Notes: generated by a model not told the origin, from the sequence alone. A DNA stretch of 64,000 bases from Acheta domesticus (GCA_031308135.1 JAHLJT010000631.1:215955773-216019772); one strand, 5' to 3'. Shown: positions 1-15,686, counted from the stretch's first letter. Made by a program: numbers and translations.

Positions 1-91
1 AAAGTTGTCTTTAAAGAAGGAAAAGGAAATCGAAAGATGCGAGTTATAATGCTGATGGTCTGCTGTATGGTTATCATCGGCCCTATGCATG
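1..91 (+). CDS. SLC46-like transporter, coding segment 1 (start of TM7)
   Basis: The frame is open from base 1 and reads a basic stretch (KEGKGNRKMR) and then a hydrophobic helix (VIMLMVCCMVIIGPMH), typical of the cytosolic central loop leading into TM7 of an MFS protein. The splice donor GTAAGT begins at 92, leaving one base of a Gly codon (phase 1). The 5' limit of this exon lies outside the window. Confidence 0.85.
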
Positions 92-2484
92 GTAAGTACG
101 AGAAGTATGATTTGTTGGCAACTTCAGCGCTTTGTACAGTTCTTATCTGACGCTTGGCTTTTTATGTCTCATGAACTTTTCTTGAACTTCATTATAGCAT
201 GTTCGTCATACTTCATTGCACTGAATGAAAATGTTATGAAAATAAGCTCGTTATTTTACATAACGTTTGTTTAACTGCATGATTCAAAGACGCTTTATTA
301 ATGCGTGTTTGTTTATCTATGTTATCAATATGATACACATAATTTATTACTTAAGATCTTCTATATACTCATTAAGAGTGGATACTACTTACCAAAGTAT
401 ACATTCTTCTTCTAAGTTAATGAAATTATCTAAGTGAAAGGAAAAATTAGACTTATCGTGTGGTTTAAGATATTTTTGTTGCTTTTGTGACACGTGTAGA
501 AATATATTATTATCGTTAATTCATTATCTTATTGAAAAACTATATTTCTTCAAAGTCTAAAAACGCTTAGCAGTTATCGATTTGAATATTTTCTTAAATA
601 CCGATTTGTATATTTTCATAGAAGATATTGATTTGAATTCTTTTATTGTAATTAACCTTTAATCGACTGGACCAAAGTAGTTCAGAATACTGTGACGCAT
701 GTTTTTTTTCCTTTAACGTATCTGTTTGGAATTATACAATCGATCTTATGTTCTCCTTCATTGGCCATGAACTTAAATGTCGAATCACATATTCATATTT
801 GACTGCAGGTGCACTGGAGGGTTTGACCTTGATAGCTTGCTCTTTCATTTTACATCCTTGCGCATTTGGCAAATGTATCTCCCACATTTCATGATATATC
901 TCATGACAACTTATTCATGAGCCACCAAAATAAAGATCCGGTTTATTCAAAGCTTGACCAACCGTTTAAGGAAGTTTAATTCGTGGAAAACATTATCATC
1001 TTACGTCAGATATTTTTACCAGTAAATTCGAAACCTGTTTGTCTCGAATCAGAACTCTCTGGACATTGACCCACAATAAATGTACTCTGCAGGAAGAAGA
1101 AAGAGGCGTCGATTTTCCAGTCGCAAGTTACATAACAAGAGAAAGTTGTTGGCATTGACACTTCATTTTGCGCTAACTCGTGATACTGCAGTGCGATGAA
1201 CTGTGTTTCTCCATAACTCTTTGTCGTATTAACGTATTTTACCACTTAAATGCTGTGATCCCTTCTCGTCCAGTTACTACAGAATCAAAGAGCGTCGAAC
1301 ACACGTTTACAGTTGCGGGTTGCTTCACAGCCACTGGGAGAGAACTGGTTTCTGACCCTCCAAAAGATCGGCGAGTGAGAGATATGACGAGAGTCATGAT
1401 GTTCTGGAACGAAATGATGCGCCACATCTTGGCGTTCTTAATGCTCTTCTGTAACTATGAAATGGGAGAAAAACACTTCCATAAAGCCCTCTTTCCTCCT
1501 GAAGTGCAAACAAGGGACCAGGTGGTTCAGTTGCAATAATCATCTTACCCTTTCCAAACTTCACTTCGTTGTGGAAACACCTCACCAGCTGACAAACATT
1601 AGCAATGAACACAATTTGAAAACTTTAATTTATTTATTTTACAAAGCTTTAAAAATTCAAAATCAATGCATAAATTATCACGGTTCATATGAAATGAAGT
1701 AACGTTTTATATAAAATGTGAGTAATTAACTTAATGCTTTATTGCAACTAATTCTAATTAACGGCTACAAAAATGTTTAAACCACAAAGCGTGCAATACT
1801 CCCGTCCTTCCAATATAGTCGAATATTTAGTCGGGAATATGTAAGAACATTAAATGCATTATAATTTCATTATTTGAATAACATTAATTGACATAATGTG
1901 ATTTTTGGTTTAAATAGTTGATTAAAGAGTGCAAAAAAATAGAACAACATTTATTAATCCCGTAGTACTAAATATCATTAAAGGTGAACAATATATAAAG
2001 AACTGAATATTCAGAAATGTTAAAATTCGGACATTTCTAATTCATATTTAATGTTTATAAAATAACTTTTCATTTCCTCATAGAGATTACTTCCGTTTCC
2101 TATTGGGGCGGCAGGATTATGCACAGATGTATTCCTTTTTTGTATCGTTAGATTTTGGGTTATAAAAGACTACTAGACATTCATTACATTGGTCAATCTT
2201 AGATTTTCAATAGAACGAATTTTCAAAAGCAAGAAAACATTATAACGCATAGTATAGCAAATGAGGACACCGGAAGTTATCATTTCATGATGTATATGTA
2301 TCAGTACATTTAATTTTTAATATTGGTGGTGCATTCAATGGGAAGGATTTATATGTAAGTCAACAAATAAAAACACATTTTGCATTCAGGCAATATGAAA
2401 AATTCTTTATAAGAAGACATCAAGCTGGTTGAACACGAAATCTAGCACCCCTTCCCGACAAAAATCCTGGGAGTGTTTCTGTAG

Positions 2485-2540
<56 letters not shown>

Positions 2541-5500
2541 ATGCAATTATCGGACATCTAGGACCACGCTACACGTTATCCTCCAAGGTCCAGTCATACT
2601 CATCCCGCAGAGATGATCGTGTTTTTATTTATTATGAGGATCGGCCTTTTCGGCTGCAGCCATTGATTAAACAAAGTTGTTAACCTTAAGTTATAAATTA
2701 GGAGGTGGTAGAATAATGAGACTTGATGAGGGACAACTACAAATAAGTCCATGCCTACGTAGGATTCAAACCTGCAGCCTTCTTAGCGCGGACGACAGCT
2801 GCCGCAATCGACGGCGCCAAGGGCACCAGCCTATTATTAATTATTGAAATTGATGTAAATTCTTCCTGATGACATGTACATGTACAAAGCGTGCGAATCG
2901 TTGAGCCAATAATAAATGTTTTTTAAAAAAGTTTAATTCCTGAAATCAATTTTTATTGATCCTATATGGTCAAATACATATATTTATTCGTACCATCAAC
3001 ACCTCCAATTATTAATTATTATTATTATTATTATTATTATTATAATTTTGTTTAACGCTTACCATCTACGTATCTACATTATTATTATTATTATTATTAT
3101 TATTATAATTTTGTTTAACGCTTACCATCTACGTATCTACATTATTATTATTATTATTATTTATTAACATTGTTCCATTCACTATTAGATTTTGATCCCC
3201 TCCGGCGTATGCTGTTTATGAGAGACAGAGGAGGATCTACTTTCCCACAGCGTCCCAGTCCGAACTAGGGGTGTAGGATGGAAAGATAATACATTGCAAG
3301 GGAAGATCACGAGTGATTCTTGACCCGTCGTATAGGGAAATTATTGAAATTAGCTAAAGAAAGCAGACGTCTACGAATTCTATTCCGGAAGGTGCCCCAA
3401 ACTCGCACCAACTATCGCATCAAGCAAACGTCTGGCACCTGGTTAACATCAAACCCATCACCGGTGCGCTTGTCTCTAAGATGTTGCGTTTTCAATTGCC
3501 GCTACCTGCACTGGTATTATTTATATAATAATTCATATTTTACATCAATTATACCATTTAAAATAGTACATGTACGCATTGCATTTGTATAAAAATAATA
3601 CGAGATACTATGTACAATTATATTCCCCATTTACGTGCTGTTTATTTTATTTAGGCGCTATCTATTTCACCCGTTAAAATTAAACTAGAGGCGTATGTAT
3701 TATTTCGTGTAATTGATAATAGTTAACTAATATTGTACCTTCTAACCTTCTAACACTTCAGTCAGCCCTTGAAAAATTCAGAAGGTGTTAATCAAAAATA
3801 CGCAAAAACTTCTCATATTAAAAAAATTGTACATGACTTTGTTAAAAGAGGTAATTTTGAAGAACAGATTCTATTAAAAACATTATAATCAATAATGTAG
3901 CTGTAGGACATCAATTTTTTTTAACTTTTAAAATTCTCCAAATTTTAGAGATTTTACTGAAAATCAGACCTCGGATATTTTTATAAGCGTACTTTACTCT
4001 ATTTGAGCAAAAAATTCCAAGAAACAATTGCAGCAACGTTTGCTGATATTTTGACAATATTGTACGGACTTCCTGTTAATTACCTGCAAAATAAAGATAT
4101 GTTTTAAATTGATGCGTACCATCAACTACGTCGATCACGGAATATCAATTTTGGTGAAAATTCTGAGTATGTTTTTGGCGCTAATGCTTTTTACGGACGA
4201 ACAAATAGAGAGACAGACATCTGACAAACGGACAGGCGTTTCGAAAAAATGGTCAGTATCAGGGACATCAAAACCTGTATTTCCATTAAAATGTCGACTT
4301 AGATTTTTTGCAGCATTACACTTCTAACTCTCTCTACCCTTCGTACACGATGAAGTAAAGTGAAACTAGTTTTGTAAAATGTGATATTTCTGGCGACCGG
4401 ACTGATTGTAGGCTAGACATACGTACATGTCGAAAAGTTTAATAAAATAAATTAAAAATATGTACATTGTTCTCTTCTAAGTTCTACAACAATTGCAATC
4501 GTCAGTACTAGAACTGAATGCTCAATATTTACAAAAATCTCACTCTTGCAAATCTTTCTTTCCCAACCTCTGTAACTTTCTAGAGTAAAGATTAACGGTT
4601 TATGAGTACGGGTCTTTTCGTAACGGCATATGAGGAGTTACCAAATACAGCCAACCTTCCCAGGTGCTTGAGTAACTCTGCGCAGAACATTTATTTACTT
4701 TTTTGCTTGGTTGAGTGCATTCTATAGCATGTCCGAACTTTAAAAAGGAATTGAAAATGATTGTTTTTAAATGAATATACCATGTTTTGACTGATAATTC
4801 CAAGATTATTTCAAGGACATTTTGTAGTCACAACAAATACTATGTTTTATTGACGATAGGGTTTATTTGGTAATCCACTCATTAATAATTCCTTTAAAAT
4901 CAGTTATTTTCAGCATATGCAATTATGACAATTAAACAATTCCCACTTATTGAATTATATTCTTAAGTTTTTCCTCTCAGTTCGATCTTTCTCTGCATAT
5001 CCGAATCTTATCATGAATAGAAATTATGCAGTACATGGAAACACTACGAGTATATATTACTACATATAGAAAATATATAGAAATTCTGTATAATAATGTC
5101 TGAGTTTAGAATGTGAGCGATGGTTTACGCGTAGACAATGTAACATTGTGAGAATAAATAATTCAGAAACAGATGAGAGAAAAATAAAATGTTTAGTCAA
5201 TTTTCTTTCGCTGTAGAAAATTTGAACTCCCAGTTGCTATCAATAATTATGACTATTCTTCGAATACCATCTCCTTCAAGTCCAGGACCGTAACTCAACT
5301 TATATCCACCGATTCAATGCAACTTTTACAACGCAGAGGCAGTAAAATAATCAATCAATTGATCTGAGCAAGTGAAAGTAGTGAATGTATTTTTATTCGA
5401 CTGACGGTGTACGTATCTGATATTGTACAGCACATGACACAGTTGCATACCCCCCTCCCATGCAGGCAAATTAACCTGGCGAGCATGGAGACGCGAAGTG

Positions 5501-8500
5501 CCAAACGACTCTGCAAGTAGGTCAAGCTATCGGAAAATTCCGCGCGGTGAAAGCGGAGCCACTGCTGGGCTGCTAATGACTTGGACAGAGGCGCCAGTTC
5601 GAGACCCGCCGGCGCCACTCGGCATCATGCTTCCAGGGCCTGCGGACGGGGTCTCTCGTTTCCTTCGAACTTTCTTGGCTTTACATTTTTGTTGGCGTTC
5701 CCGTCAACGCACGTAGAAGAAAAATCAAAATAATTGATTTTTTGTTTCAAATTGGAAAGATTTTTAGACATAATTCTTATAGTAACTCAATTGAGTCATC
5801 TGATAATTATAATATATTTTTACATGTAACAAATGATGGTTTGTGTGTCTATAAAAATGTTTGTAATACTACGAAAGTGTATCGTTGTGTGAAAGGCTAT
5901 AGCGGAATAATACTGCATGAAAATGCTCTCAAATGCTCTCTGCTAATCGAAAAACGTTTTAACAACGTAAATGTGTGAGAGTGGCTTTTCAAACACTCAA
6001 TAATAAAAAGAGTTTTTAGTTAATATTTGGCGGGAAATTTCAATTTTTGACTTACTCAAAAACGACTTTTAAAAACTTTCAAAGGTACTACCACGCAAAA
6101 CAATTGGGTATTTGCATGTCAATTTCTTACAAAAATTTTCTACGATTTTTTGAGAAATAACACATTCTCAAAAAGATTTAACAAAAGATTTTTTTACGAT
6201 AAGGGTTGTATTTCTATTTTAAAATTTTACAAAAATAAAGAGTACTACAAGAAATTTCTCATGCAAAATAAACATTCAGGGAACACTAAATGTCATTATA
6301 GTGTTCACAAGACTTTTAATAGCAGCCAACGTCCATCGTAATTGACAATCGTATCTTATCGAACGGCTGGTGCCGTGATTCTGAATCATCGCTTTTTTAC
6401 GACAAAAGAAATACTGAAAATGGTTTTTATTATTGAGTATCTTCAAAGCTTTTCTAAACCATTCCAGTTGTAAAAGCTTTTTATCGTACGTAGGGAAACA
6501 AGAAATTATAACAAAAAACTTGTCTCGTAAAACGCGAGGGGTGCAAGGAATGAGAGTCTCAAAATTTATGAATCTTGTTCCGAAACATATTTCGTACATA
6601 CTTAAAAACGAGTAGGGGACATTTTTTTATATTTTTATTCCGCTGTAGTTCAGTACTTGTCAAACAGAAAACAAATCTGAGTCCGTGAATCGAAAAATCC
6701 TTCAATATTTCCAGAAAAAAATTAGCTGCAGGTATTATGTATAATACGTAACAGAAATATACTTTAAAAAGTAAATTAGTAACTGATTAAATTTTTAGAA
6801 TATAGTTTATGAAATATTGTGGTACAGAGATACATAAGATCATCAATAGTATATGATAGGATCCTCAAATCCTTAGAGATATAACAAACAAAACTTTTGA
6901 AAACTGACAGACATCTAATGAAAAGCGGAAAATCTGAAAAATGATTCGAGCACATGAGAAAGTAGAAACAAAAACGTTATTTATTAAGTACTACATGTCT
7001 AGTGCAGCTGAGACTAGTTTTTGCACAGAGAAAGTTATGAAAGTTGACAATAAACAACTGTAGATGCTGTTCCTGCCTAATGGTGCTTCTCAATAATTCT
7101 CACTTTCTCTCCCACAATTCGTTATTTATATTCAATATAAAACGCTTTATTTTGATTTGCAAAATAAATGCCCAGGCACATTTTTCCACGACAAATGGGC
7201 ATAATTGGAGGTATTTGGCATTTTAGGGGTGAATTAGTCCGATTATTGTCACCTAGGGGTGTTCTCAGACCTAGGTATTGTTTTTATTTATTACATATGC
7301 CTGGGAATAAGTGACGAATGTTGCGAGCTTGACGTACACTCATCACCGTACATAGCTTACTTGGTTTTCCTGAACTTTTTCTTTTGTCACACAGTTATAG
7401 AAACTGAGACGATTTGTATTAGAAAGTAACAGCTTCATATTTGCCTCAGTGATATCTTACCCAGTAAATGGAAACCCGGACCGTCTTATAGAAAGCTAAC
7501 ACACTGTCCCGGAGCCAATTGAGAGTCTAGAATCAGTAAATTAAACTATTAATAAGAAGTTTAAACACGGGGGTTGAGTACTCTCAATAGGATCGCTTAT
7601 GAGCGATTGATGGAGATCAGTAGTAAAATGATTTTTAATGAAATACCTTCAGATTATTCGTTAAATGTTTGGTTCAAATAGTTAAATAGACAATTTATAG
7701 GATAATAATCTATTCCCAATTTGAAATGTCAAACGTAACCGACAGACTGACAATTACTTTTGTTCTTTAAGTGTTCAATTTTTGTTTATGGCCCAGAAAG
7801 TTTTATGTGTAGTGTAAAAGCACATTCTGAACATTCTACTTGCTTAATAAATAGAGAATTGCTTATGAATGAGGTAATCTTTCTTTAAACGCGATTTCAG
7901 TATAAAATAGTTTATTTCTATATTAACGGAACACTAATTGGATTTTGTCAAAACAATTGGTTATTGTGATAAATATTCTGTTAGAGGAATGACGGACTTG
8001 AAATAAGATATTACTGTTTACTTTCAAACCTCAACGAATTAGGTATCGATGAGTAACAGGGAGAACCGAACCACTTTTATTCAGCAATAATCAATTTGAC
8101 GAAGAATTTGAGGGAAAGCTTCTGGTAAGCATTCCGGGAATATAATGGGACCACATTAAGATCATTTCCGCTTTTAAGTTATTAGTTTGGTTTCTAGAGA
8201 AAAACTTTTTCAACAAATGACTTATCACATGTACAGCAAATATATATTTTATCATATTTTCATATTTCATTATATATATTTTACATATTTTGTATTTTTC
8301 TGAATTATTTTTGCTCTCGGCACCTAGAATTTGTCACAAAGCTGCAATTAATGTTTCATTAACAAAGTAATCGTCATAAATGAACAGAATTTGTTTCGGT
8401 TGATGTCTTAACACCGGATACTCGTACTTCCGGTGTTAGAATCTTGTGTTCAGGGCCATGGTAAATTTCAGGATAAACCTGTTATATAAGGAATTCTTGG

Positions 8501-9690
8501 GATGTGAGCATAAACCGGTAACATCTTCGCGGAAAGTGCAAGTTGCAGTTATTCTTTCAAGAACTAAAACTACCAGTATTTACCGAATGGATTGGCAATG
8601 TAATGGTCTCAGACGGCAGTATAGTAAAGGCTGTGATGTGGTTTTATTGAATATCGTAACAGAAAAAACAATGAGAAAAATAAGGTGATAGAATTTTCAG
8701 ATTACTATGATTTTTAAATTATAAAAATAAGCATAATGAAAAATTAAACGAGTACAAAATCATGCCCGTAATTTATTCTCGTCGGAAATAGCACTGTTTC
8801 TTAGAAAAAAGAGAGGCAATCCGTGTGTCGTTTATTTTGATAATTGGCATCACAATATACTTTGTTCGCTAGATGAATAAAAGTGTGCCTCCAGAATTTG
8901 GAAACGGTAGAGCGTCTATAGGTGTTTTTTAGTTACGTTACTTAACTTTGAACATTGTATGATTTATGCGCAAATCAAATAAATTAAAGTCCTTGAATCA
9001 TGTTATTAACATTAGTAAACAAGAAGTCGTAAACCCAACATATACACATTTCAACGTTCAAAACCGCATATATATTTTTGAGGATAAATTAACATCATGT
9101 CAATTTATAAATTAGTCATAATTACATGAAGTATAATGGTATTCATATGCTTAACTCTCTTATCATTGGTTAAATCACATGATAATAACATGTATAATTA
9201 ATTAACTTCCTTATTTAAAGAATAAACGATTGCGTGTAAGTACCGTACTACATCACGCTAGAAACTGAATGCTATTCACTGGGTACTTTTGCTTTAATAA
9301 GAAGAGTAGCTCTAAATATAACTGAAGATCATTCTTTCTTTGTAAGATTTTCTTTCCAATTTAATGTTTCAACCAATTCGCATTTTCACGCTTAATTTTT
9401 TCTTGAATAGAAAAACATTTGGACGAAAAAAAAGGAAATTGGGAGCAACGCAGATTGATTTATTGATTGCTTGGTGTTTCCGTGCGAATCAACTAATGTG
9501 GTCATTAATTCCGTACGTGTTGTGCATGTTATATATACCGGAAGATGGCGGTATTCCATCCCAGATGGAAAATGAGTTCCGGCGCCGACCTACAAGTCCA
9601 CTTTCGGGGTTTCCTCCTCCACGCATCTTCCCGCAGCCATGAAGAACTCTAAATGCTCGGCCGACGTGTGCTGAAGTGTAGTGGATAAAA

Positions 9691-9721
<31 letters not shown>

Positions 9722-12700
9722 AGTAAGAGACGAGGATAGAACAAAGGGTAATAATAAGTCGTGCGCGGTCAGTGGCCATTTAATTAGGATCCCACACTGG
9801 TATTCGTCTGTTAATGGTTGGAGAAACAAAGAAAACTATCGAGCAGAGCAGTCGGCTGCTAGAATTCTCCTCCTGTCAGCGTCTGAAACCAGACCTAGCT
9901 CTTCACCAAGTGTCCAAATTCCGTCCGTGACTCGAACTGTCATGCATCTAGGTCAGAGTCGCTGCTGTGGCAACGGGGGTTGCTCTGAGCCAACGCAGCC
10001 GGTGCGAGCAGCGGTGCGTCGGGCGGCGCTGTCGCCTGGCGCTCTGCATCGCTGCAACACACTGCGGTCGTGGGGGCGGCCGGAGGCGCTCTCGTTCCCA
10101 CACGTCAGGCGTGACGGTTACGCCTCACTGGATTGGCCTAGGTCACTCTTCTTCCTTTCAACTGCGTCTGTTTTGTATTACCCATGAACATTTGAGTGGA
10201 ATGTGTGGAAACAGGCGGATGTGTGAAGGAACACAATAAACAGCTCGTGAGCAGATTGGGATCTTGCATTATCTTGATGGGGTAATTACCTCTCATCATT
10301 CTTCTTTTACTATTACATGTTTAAGGCAATAAAAAACACCTACCGAACATTCTCGGAATGCTCGAAGTATTTATGAGGTTTGTCAGTTCTTGTTGATTTT
10401 CCAAATTTTTGGAACGCTTACACATACCCGAAAAATACATTAATTTTTCGGTTATTCAAAAGTTACGCACAATAAACTATTTCAATGTACCTAGTATGAG
10501 TAAAATTTAACGCTGCAATGAGCAGAACAGTTATTTTCATAGGAGAATGTAGTATGCACTTCATTGTCCCGTTGTTAAAGTTTTTGTCATAAGGGAAGGG
10601 TAGGACAAAGTGTCACATTATTCTGCTGCAACTTTTCTCTTTATGTGTTATGAATGTTTAGGATAAATAAAGTTATCCAGTTTTTTCATTCTTTGAAATT
10701 AAATTAGAATTAGTGGTAAAGTAGTGATGGCACTAAATTTTTATTACTTGGGAAATAACTGACAGAAGATAATTAATTTAAAGTTTTAAAAAGTTCTGAG
10801 AACTCTGCAATCGGTTGTGATTATTTTGTTTATTTTCACTATTGCGTAATCATCGTCTCTTGAAGATTCAATTTATATGTCACTTCTAAGAGACCTTTCG
10901 TTAAGGTTATCCTTGGCCTCGTCCCTGCAAAATCCTCTTCATGGCCGTGGTCGGAACGTACATTTGGTCTTGGTTCCTTGCGTAACATTCACCTGGCGGA
11001 CCGTGATGCGCAGTAAAAGAACAAATATTGTGGAGGGGATTCTTCGTCGCGAAATGATTGGCTCGATCTAATCGATCTAAAGCGCATTCCACAACGATCA
11101 CACACGGAAAGATGAAAAGAGGCTTTCCCTGCGTCAGGAAATACCGAGCCTCACGTCTATTCATAAGAAATGCTACCAAATATAACGCTGTTTATTATAG
11201 AGGAGGAACATTAATACAAAAGGCTGCTAGAGGAAACAAAAGTAGAGAGATGTTGCCCTTGATTCAGACAACGATATTACAGAAACGCTGAAATTATGAA
11301 TGATGTGAGTTATTTAAATAAATTCATATGTTGCATGTAGCATTTTCATTACCTATCAATCAGCTTTACCTATCTATAAGTTTTATCTATCACTTAGAAT
11401 TGTAAATGCTTATGAAGAAAGTAGTCCACGATCTGACAAAAAATGCATAACGATTAGGGTTATGGATTTAATATAATGTTAAAACTATTTTGATATACAT
11501 TGTATTTATCTGAATGTAGAGTCATTATACTTTGTCATCGGTTACATCTTTTTATGTACACTGTCATACGTGGAATGTGACTTTCTAAAAGTGAATTCAA
11601 GAGAATAAATAACACGGTTAATAGAAATTCTACAAAATTTACTTAGGCACATTATTTTTTAATATTTTACTTTCTTTTGGAATATATATACTCTAATATT
11701 TGTTAGTAAGTGTATATCATTTCTTAGTATGTTATAATAATGACACAATTAGCATGAGATAGAGCGTAAGTGATGCCTTCTGCATAGAGATGTCAGTCCA
11801 GGCGTAAGGTACTGGTCCTTTATACCAGCATGCCATCTGTTACCAGCATTTGTCTCACTGAGAACTTATCTGTGTCAGAAACTTGTCACTTTCATTTTGT
11901 AGTTTCATTTTGAAATTACAGATTCTTCTTAGTCACTCGATATTATAATTATTTTCTGCCGAATGAATTCTGTTAATTCAGAAAATTTCCGTCTACTGCA
12001 ATAAAGTTGCTGGGTCAGGGTCGCTGTTTTGCGCGCACGGTCGCCCGGTCCTGCACTGACGTCAGCACGGAGTCAATTCTGCGAGGGAGATCACCTCAAG
12101 TGCTCCTTTGCCTTGTGCCAGGCTTCTCTCCTTTTCCTCCGTCGTCCTCTCGGAGTTGTCCTGGCACCAACAAAAGCCCAGACTGCAGGCCGCTCAACAA
12201 GCGTCCATGCGAGCAGCCAATGCATTATACAACAGAAAAGAAAGCAAAGAAAACGACACAAAAACCCTTACATTATTTGTCAAAATAGAAGAGTGACTTC
12301 TTAGAAAACTTTGCATTACTTCGCAATTGACCGTGTAATGAGGCATGTGTTAACGTTAAAGGAAAGATATTTTCACTTGGTTTGCAAAGCAATTTGAAAA
12401 AATGAATGATTCGAGATTAGCAAAAACTTTTTTAAAGAATTAAAAGCATGCTAAGTCATTTATGATAATAAATCACCAAGATTACTTTCACTAGGTTTCA
12501 GACTCTCCTTAGAATAATGATCATTCTTTCCAAAAACAGTGACAAGAAGTGAAAAAAAATGAGGTGAATGCACGACAAACTTCGCAGGTTAACAGAAGAA
12601 CTACTTAGGTGTATTCACGACAAAAACAAGTTTTATGTTTGGTCATGGATGTGCAAATTCCATGCCATGCACTATTCATTAGACAGCATAGATGACATAG

Positions 12701-15651
12701 GAACTTAGACCTCCGTCCAAGTAAAGTCGTGATAGTTTTCGTCGCTTGATTTGGCATGGTTGGCGACTCGACTCATTTTACTCCATGTAACAACTGAACC
12801 ATCTTAACCCCCCGGCGGGCACGTAAAGGCACTCGGTGCCGCATTCTTACATTTTTGTTGATTTCGTGTAAATAATTGGTGTCACACATATGAGCTCATA
12901 GTTATTCTTCAATCATTATATTTTCAATCGGGTGACACTCAAATAACGATTTTAGACACTGCCGATCGATCGTTATTCATTCGTAATTCGAACTCTGCAA
13001 CGGTTGCGGCACTCCGTACCGCACGCGCTTTGTCATGTTAGTATAATATTTGCACATTTTATCCATTAGAATTCTTACTGCTTTCTTATTGAGTTTTGTG
13101 ACAAATTTTGGAGTACCAACTACTAATTCAATTTTAAATGTGTTGTTTCCGAAGGAACGTTAGAAGGCACGTTTGCACCGTATTCATTCCCCTTCATGTA
13201 ACGCATACCAATACACGGAGGGAGCGAGTGATGGATCGGACTCATATTAATTTTGTTATTTCGTTTGGTATTTAGTTAGTTATTATGAAATAAAATGTGT
13301 AAACACATAAATAAAGAATATTTCCTTCATATTCAATTACAAAAGTAATAACTTTTGACTCGAAAATAGAAGTTGGTAAATGCAGCACGGAGTGCCGCAC
13401 GCGCTTGCTGGTGAGAAATGATGGGACGCGCCCGCCGGAGGGTTAACATGCAGAATCATTTGTTTCTATTTATCGTTTACCTCGCATTATCACCCCTACC
13501 ATCACCTATCTCGTGAAAGACAATTGCATATCACCACTGATCATCTGCTAGTGAAAAAGGAGAACATAAAGCCAAATGTAACCTCCACCTAGAGCACCAA
13601 TTATGTCATTGGTCATTACTCTACTAAGTGACCATGTGAAATTGAGATAAATCAAGTGGTTTCATACAATAAAAATAATTATACGCATAACCATGAGGAA
13701 AATCATCTAAAGAAGTAAAATTTTAACAGGTCTGCACCCACGCCGCAGTTAAACATGTTTGAGTGTTCAGTCAACGTATCAGAAATCACTTCTCTTTAAA
13801 ACTTTGAATATTCGGAAAACGTTATCTATTATAAAGATGTCTTGGCAAGTTCACGACCTGGCTCAAAGCGTAAAATAATTGTCTTCTTCTCTTCGGGGGG
13901 TACCGTTAAAATAAAAAAAATTCTGCACTTGCAAATCATGAAAAACAGGTTTCAAATGGAACGACAGGTCATCAGTCCTACAGCTACACAACGCAAAAAA
14001 GCACCCACGTGCCACTGGGAGTTTGCGAAATGATGTTGACACGCTACGCTTGTGAGGTCGTTAACCTGTCTAGCCTCTCGAAATCTCTAGAAAGGTATTA
14101 GCAGCACTCCCTTTCCTTAAGCTCTAAGTCGCAGCCACTTGGGAGTGGTAGCTGATTGTTAGTGTAGGCAAATAAAGTTCCCTGAAAATGATTTGAAAGC
14201 TTCTGATTATCTTTTCAACTTTAACACTAAGTTTAAAGTAAATGAAAAACACATATACTTTTCGATACCACAAATAAGAAAACAATGAGATACAAATACA
14301 TATTTATCCAAGTTTTATGTAATTGAATTACTTAATATTGGTAGAAGGGCCCATAAGGCAAATAAACAAGTAAATATTTTGTCGTCGAGTTCTGCCTGAG
14401 TCTAGTTTTACCTTAACTATAGATATTATCGTTCTTACACTGTCCTCCCCCAAATAAATGCACAAAAATTATAAATATTTGACTATGACACTGAAATTCA
14501 ATGCGTTTTATAGAAAAAATGAGCAATAAAAATACGAATGGTTTCATCAGAGAATTATTTTATCAGCATTCATCAAACTCAATTTGTCTAATTATTAATT
14601 GACAAGTGTTACTTTGCGTTACTCATTCGGCTGAGAAGCCAAGGCTATACAAAACAACTAAGTACTCTACTGCACAGTAAACAAAACTCTGGGGCAACAC
14701 GAATCAATATGGCAGCTGGCAGGTATATTGAAAATGATTCCAAGACTTGTAATTTTCCATGAATTTGTGTAAAAACAATGTACGTGGAAAGTACCCATTT
14801 CAAACTTCCGCACTCCGTTCCGTCGTCTCGTCCAACAACATTTCATTTGTATTCCAAAGACCCACTTTCTATACTAGTTATGTAAATAACTATAGCCATT
14901 CTTCTCCTGAAAGGAACTATCTGCAAATGTTGTAGTTCAATATCTGAGTACGATAAACATATGTTTTTCATCGGACTTAATTTTCCAAATATTTTTCTTC
15001 TTTCCATATTATGGTTCAATAACAGTTTGTAATTATTTCTCCTTAAAAAGGGTATCCACAAAATTACCAACTATTTAATAATCTATTAAAACTACTTGAC
15101 ATTCCTTTTGCTTTCTTTGCCTTTTTTTCCGCTCCCACGCCCAATCGCGCGTAGCAACAACGCCCGAAACAGGCGAGGTGAGTGAAAGGCGCCAGGCCCC
15201 TATTCGATCTCCTCTTTGATACATGGAGTCGCGGAGGCGGCGGTGGCGGCTTATAGAGCGCGTGGTTGAAGGTGAGCGGGTCGCCGTCGGCGGGCTGCTG
15301 CCGGCAGCTCATTCAGGACGGTCGCATGGGTGGAATGACCGTGCTGCCGCAGGAGCTGTCGCGAAGTCGTTACATAAAGCCGCTTGTCCTGCACCGCCAG
15401 GGGCAGTTTTTTCTGGGAGCAAAACTGCTGTGTTTGCACCTTCTAATGAAACCCACGCGGCTGCCAAAGAAATGGGTTGCGGTGGTCGTGCGGAGGACAA
15501 ATGGGCGTATGCAGGCGACGTATAGCGGTGGATGCATTGCGAGTGGTGTTTGTCAGTCTCGTCAAAAAATTAATGTAAACGCATATAATTTACTGATTTT
15601 AATTTTGACCAATTTGTATACCAATTTCAATATTATTATATTAATTATTCA

Positions 15652-15686
<35 letters not shown>

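Noticed and set aside
2429..2683. Open frame with a run of about 18 leucines, resembling a signal or membrane segment
   Set aside because: The run is the translation of an (ATT)n/(TTA)n microsatellite that forms the tail of a SINE-like element; there is no splice or domain support.
2765..2840. A tRNA gene on the minus strand
   Set aside because: Boxes A and B are recognisable, but the arms do not pair as a cloverleaf, and the sequence continues into a SINE-like body and AAT tail.
3013..3164. CRISPR-like array of regularly spaced repeats
   Set aside because: The units are a simple 63-bp tandem duplication with microsatellite content, and the genome is eukaryotic.
5445..5700. A tRNA gene on the + strand
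   Set aside because: A box B match exists but no acceptor or anticodon stem can be formed; it is better described as a SINE-like fragment.
10907..11291. Coding frames on both strands (90 and 77 residues)
   Set aside because: They overlap on opposite strands, lack domains and splice signals, and have lengths expected by chance.
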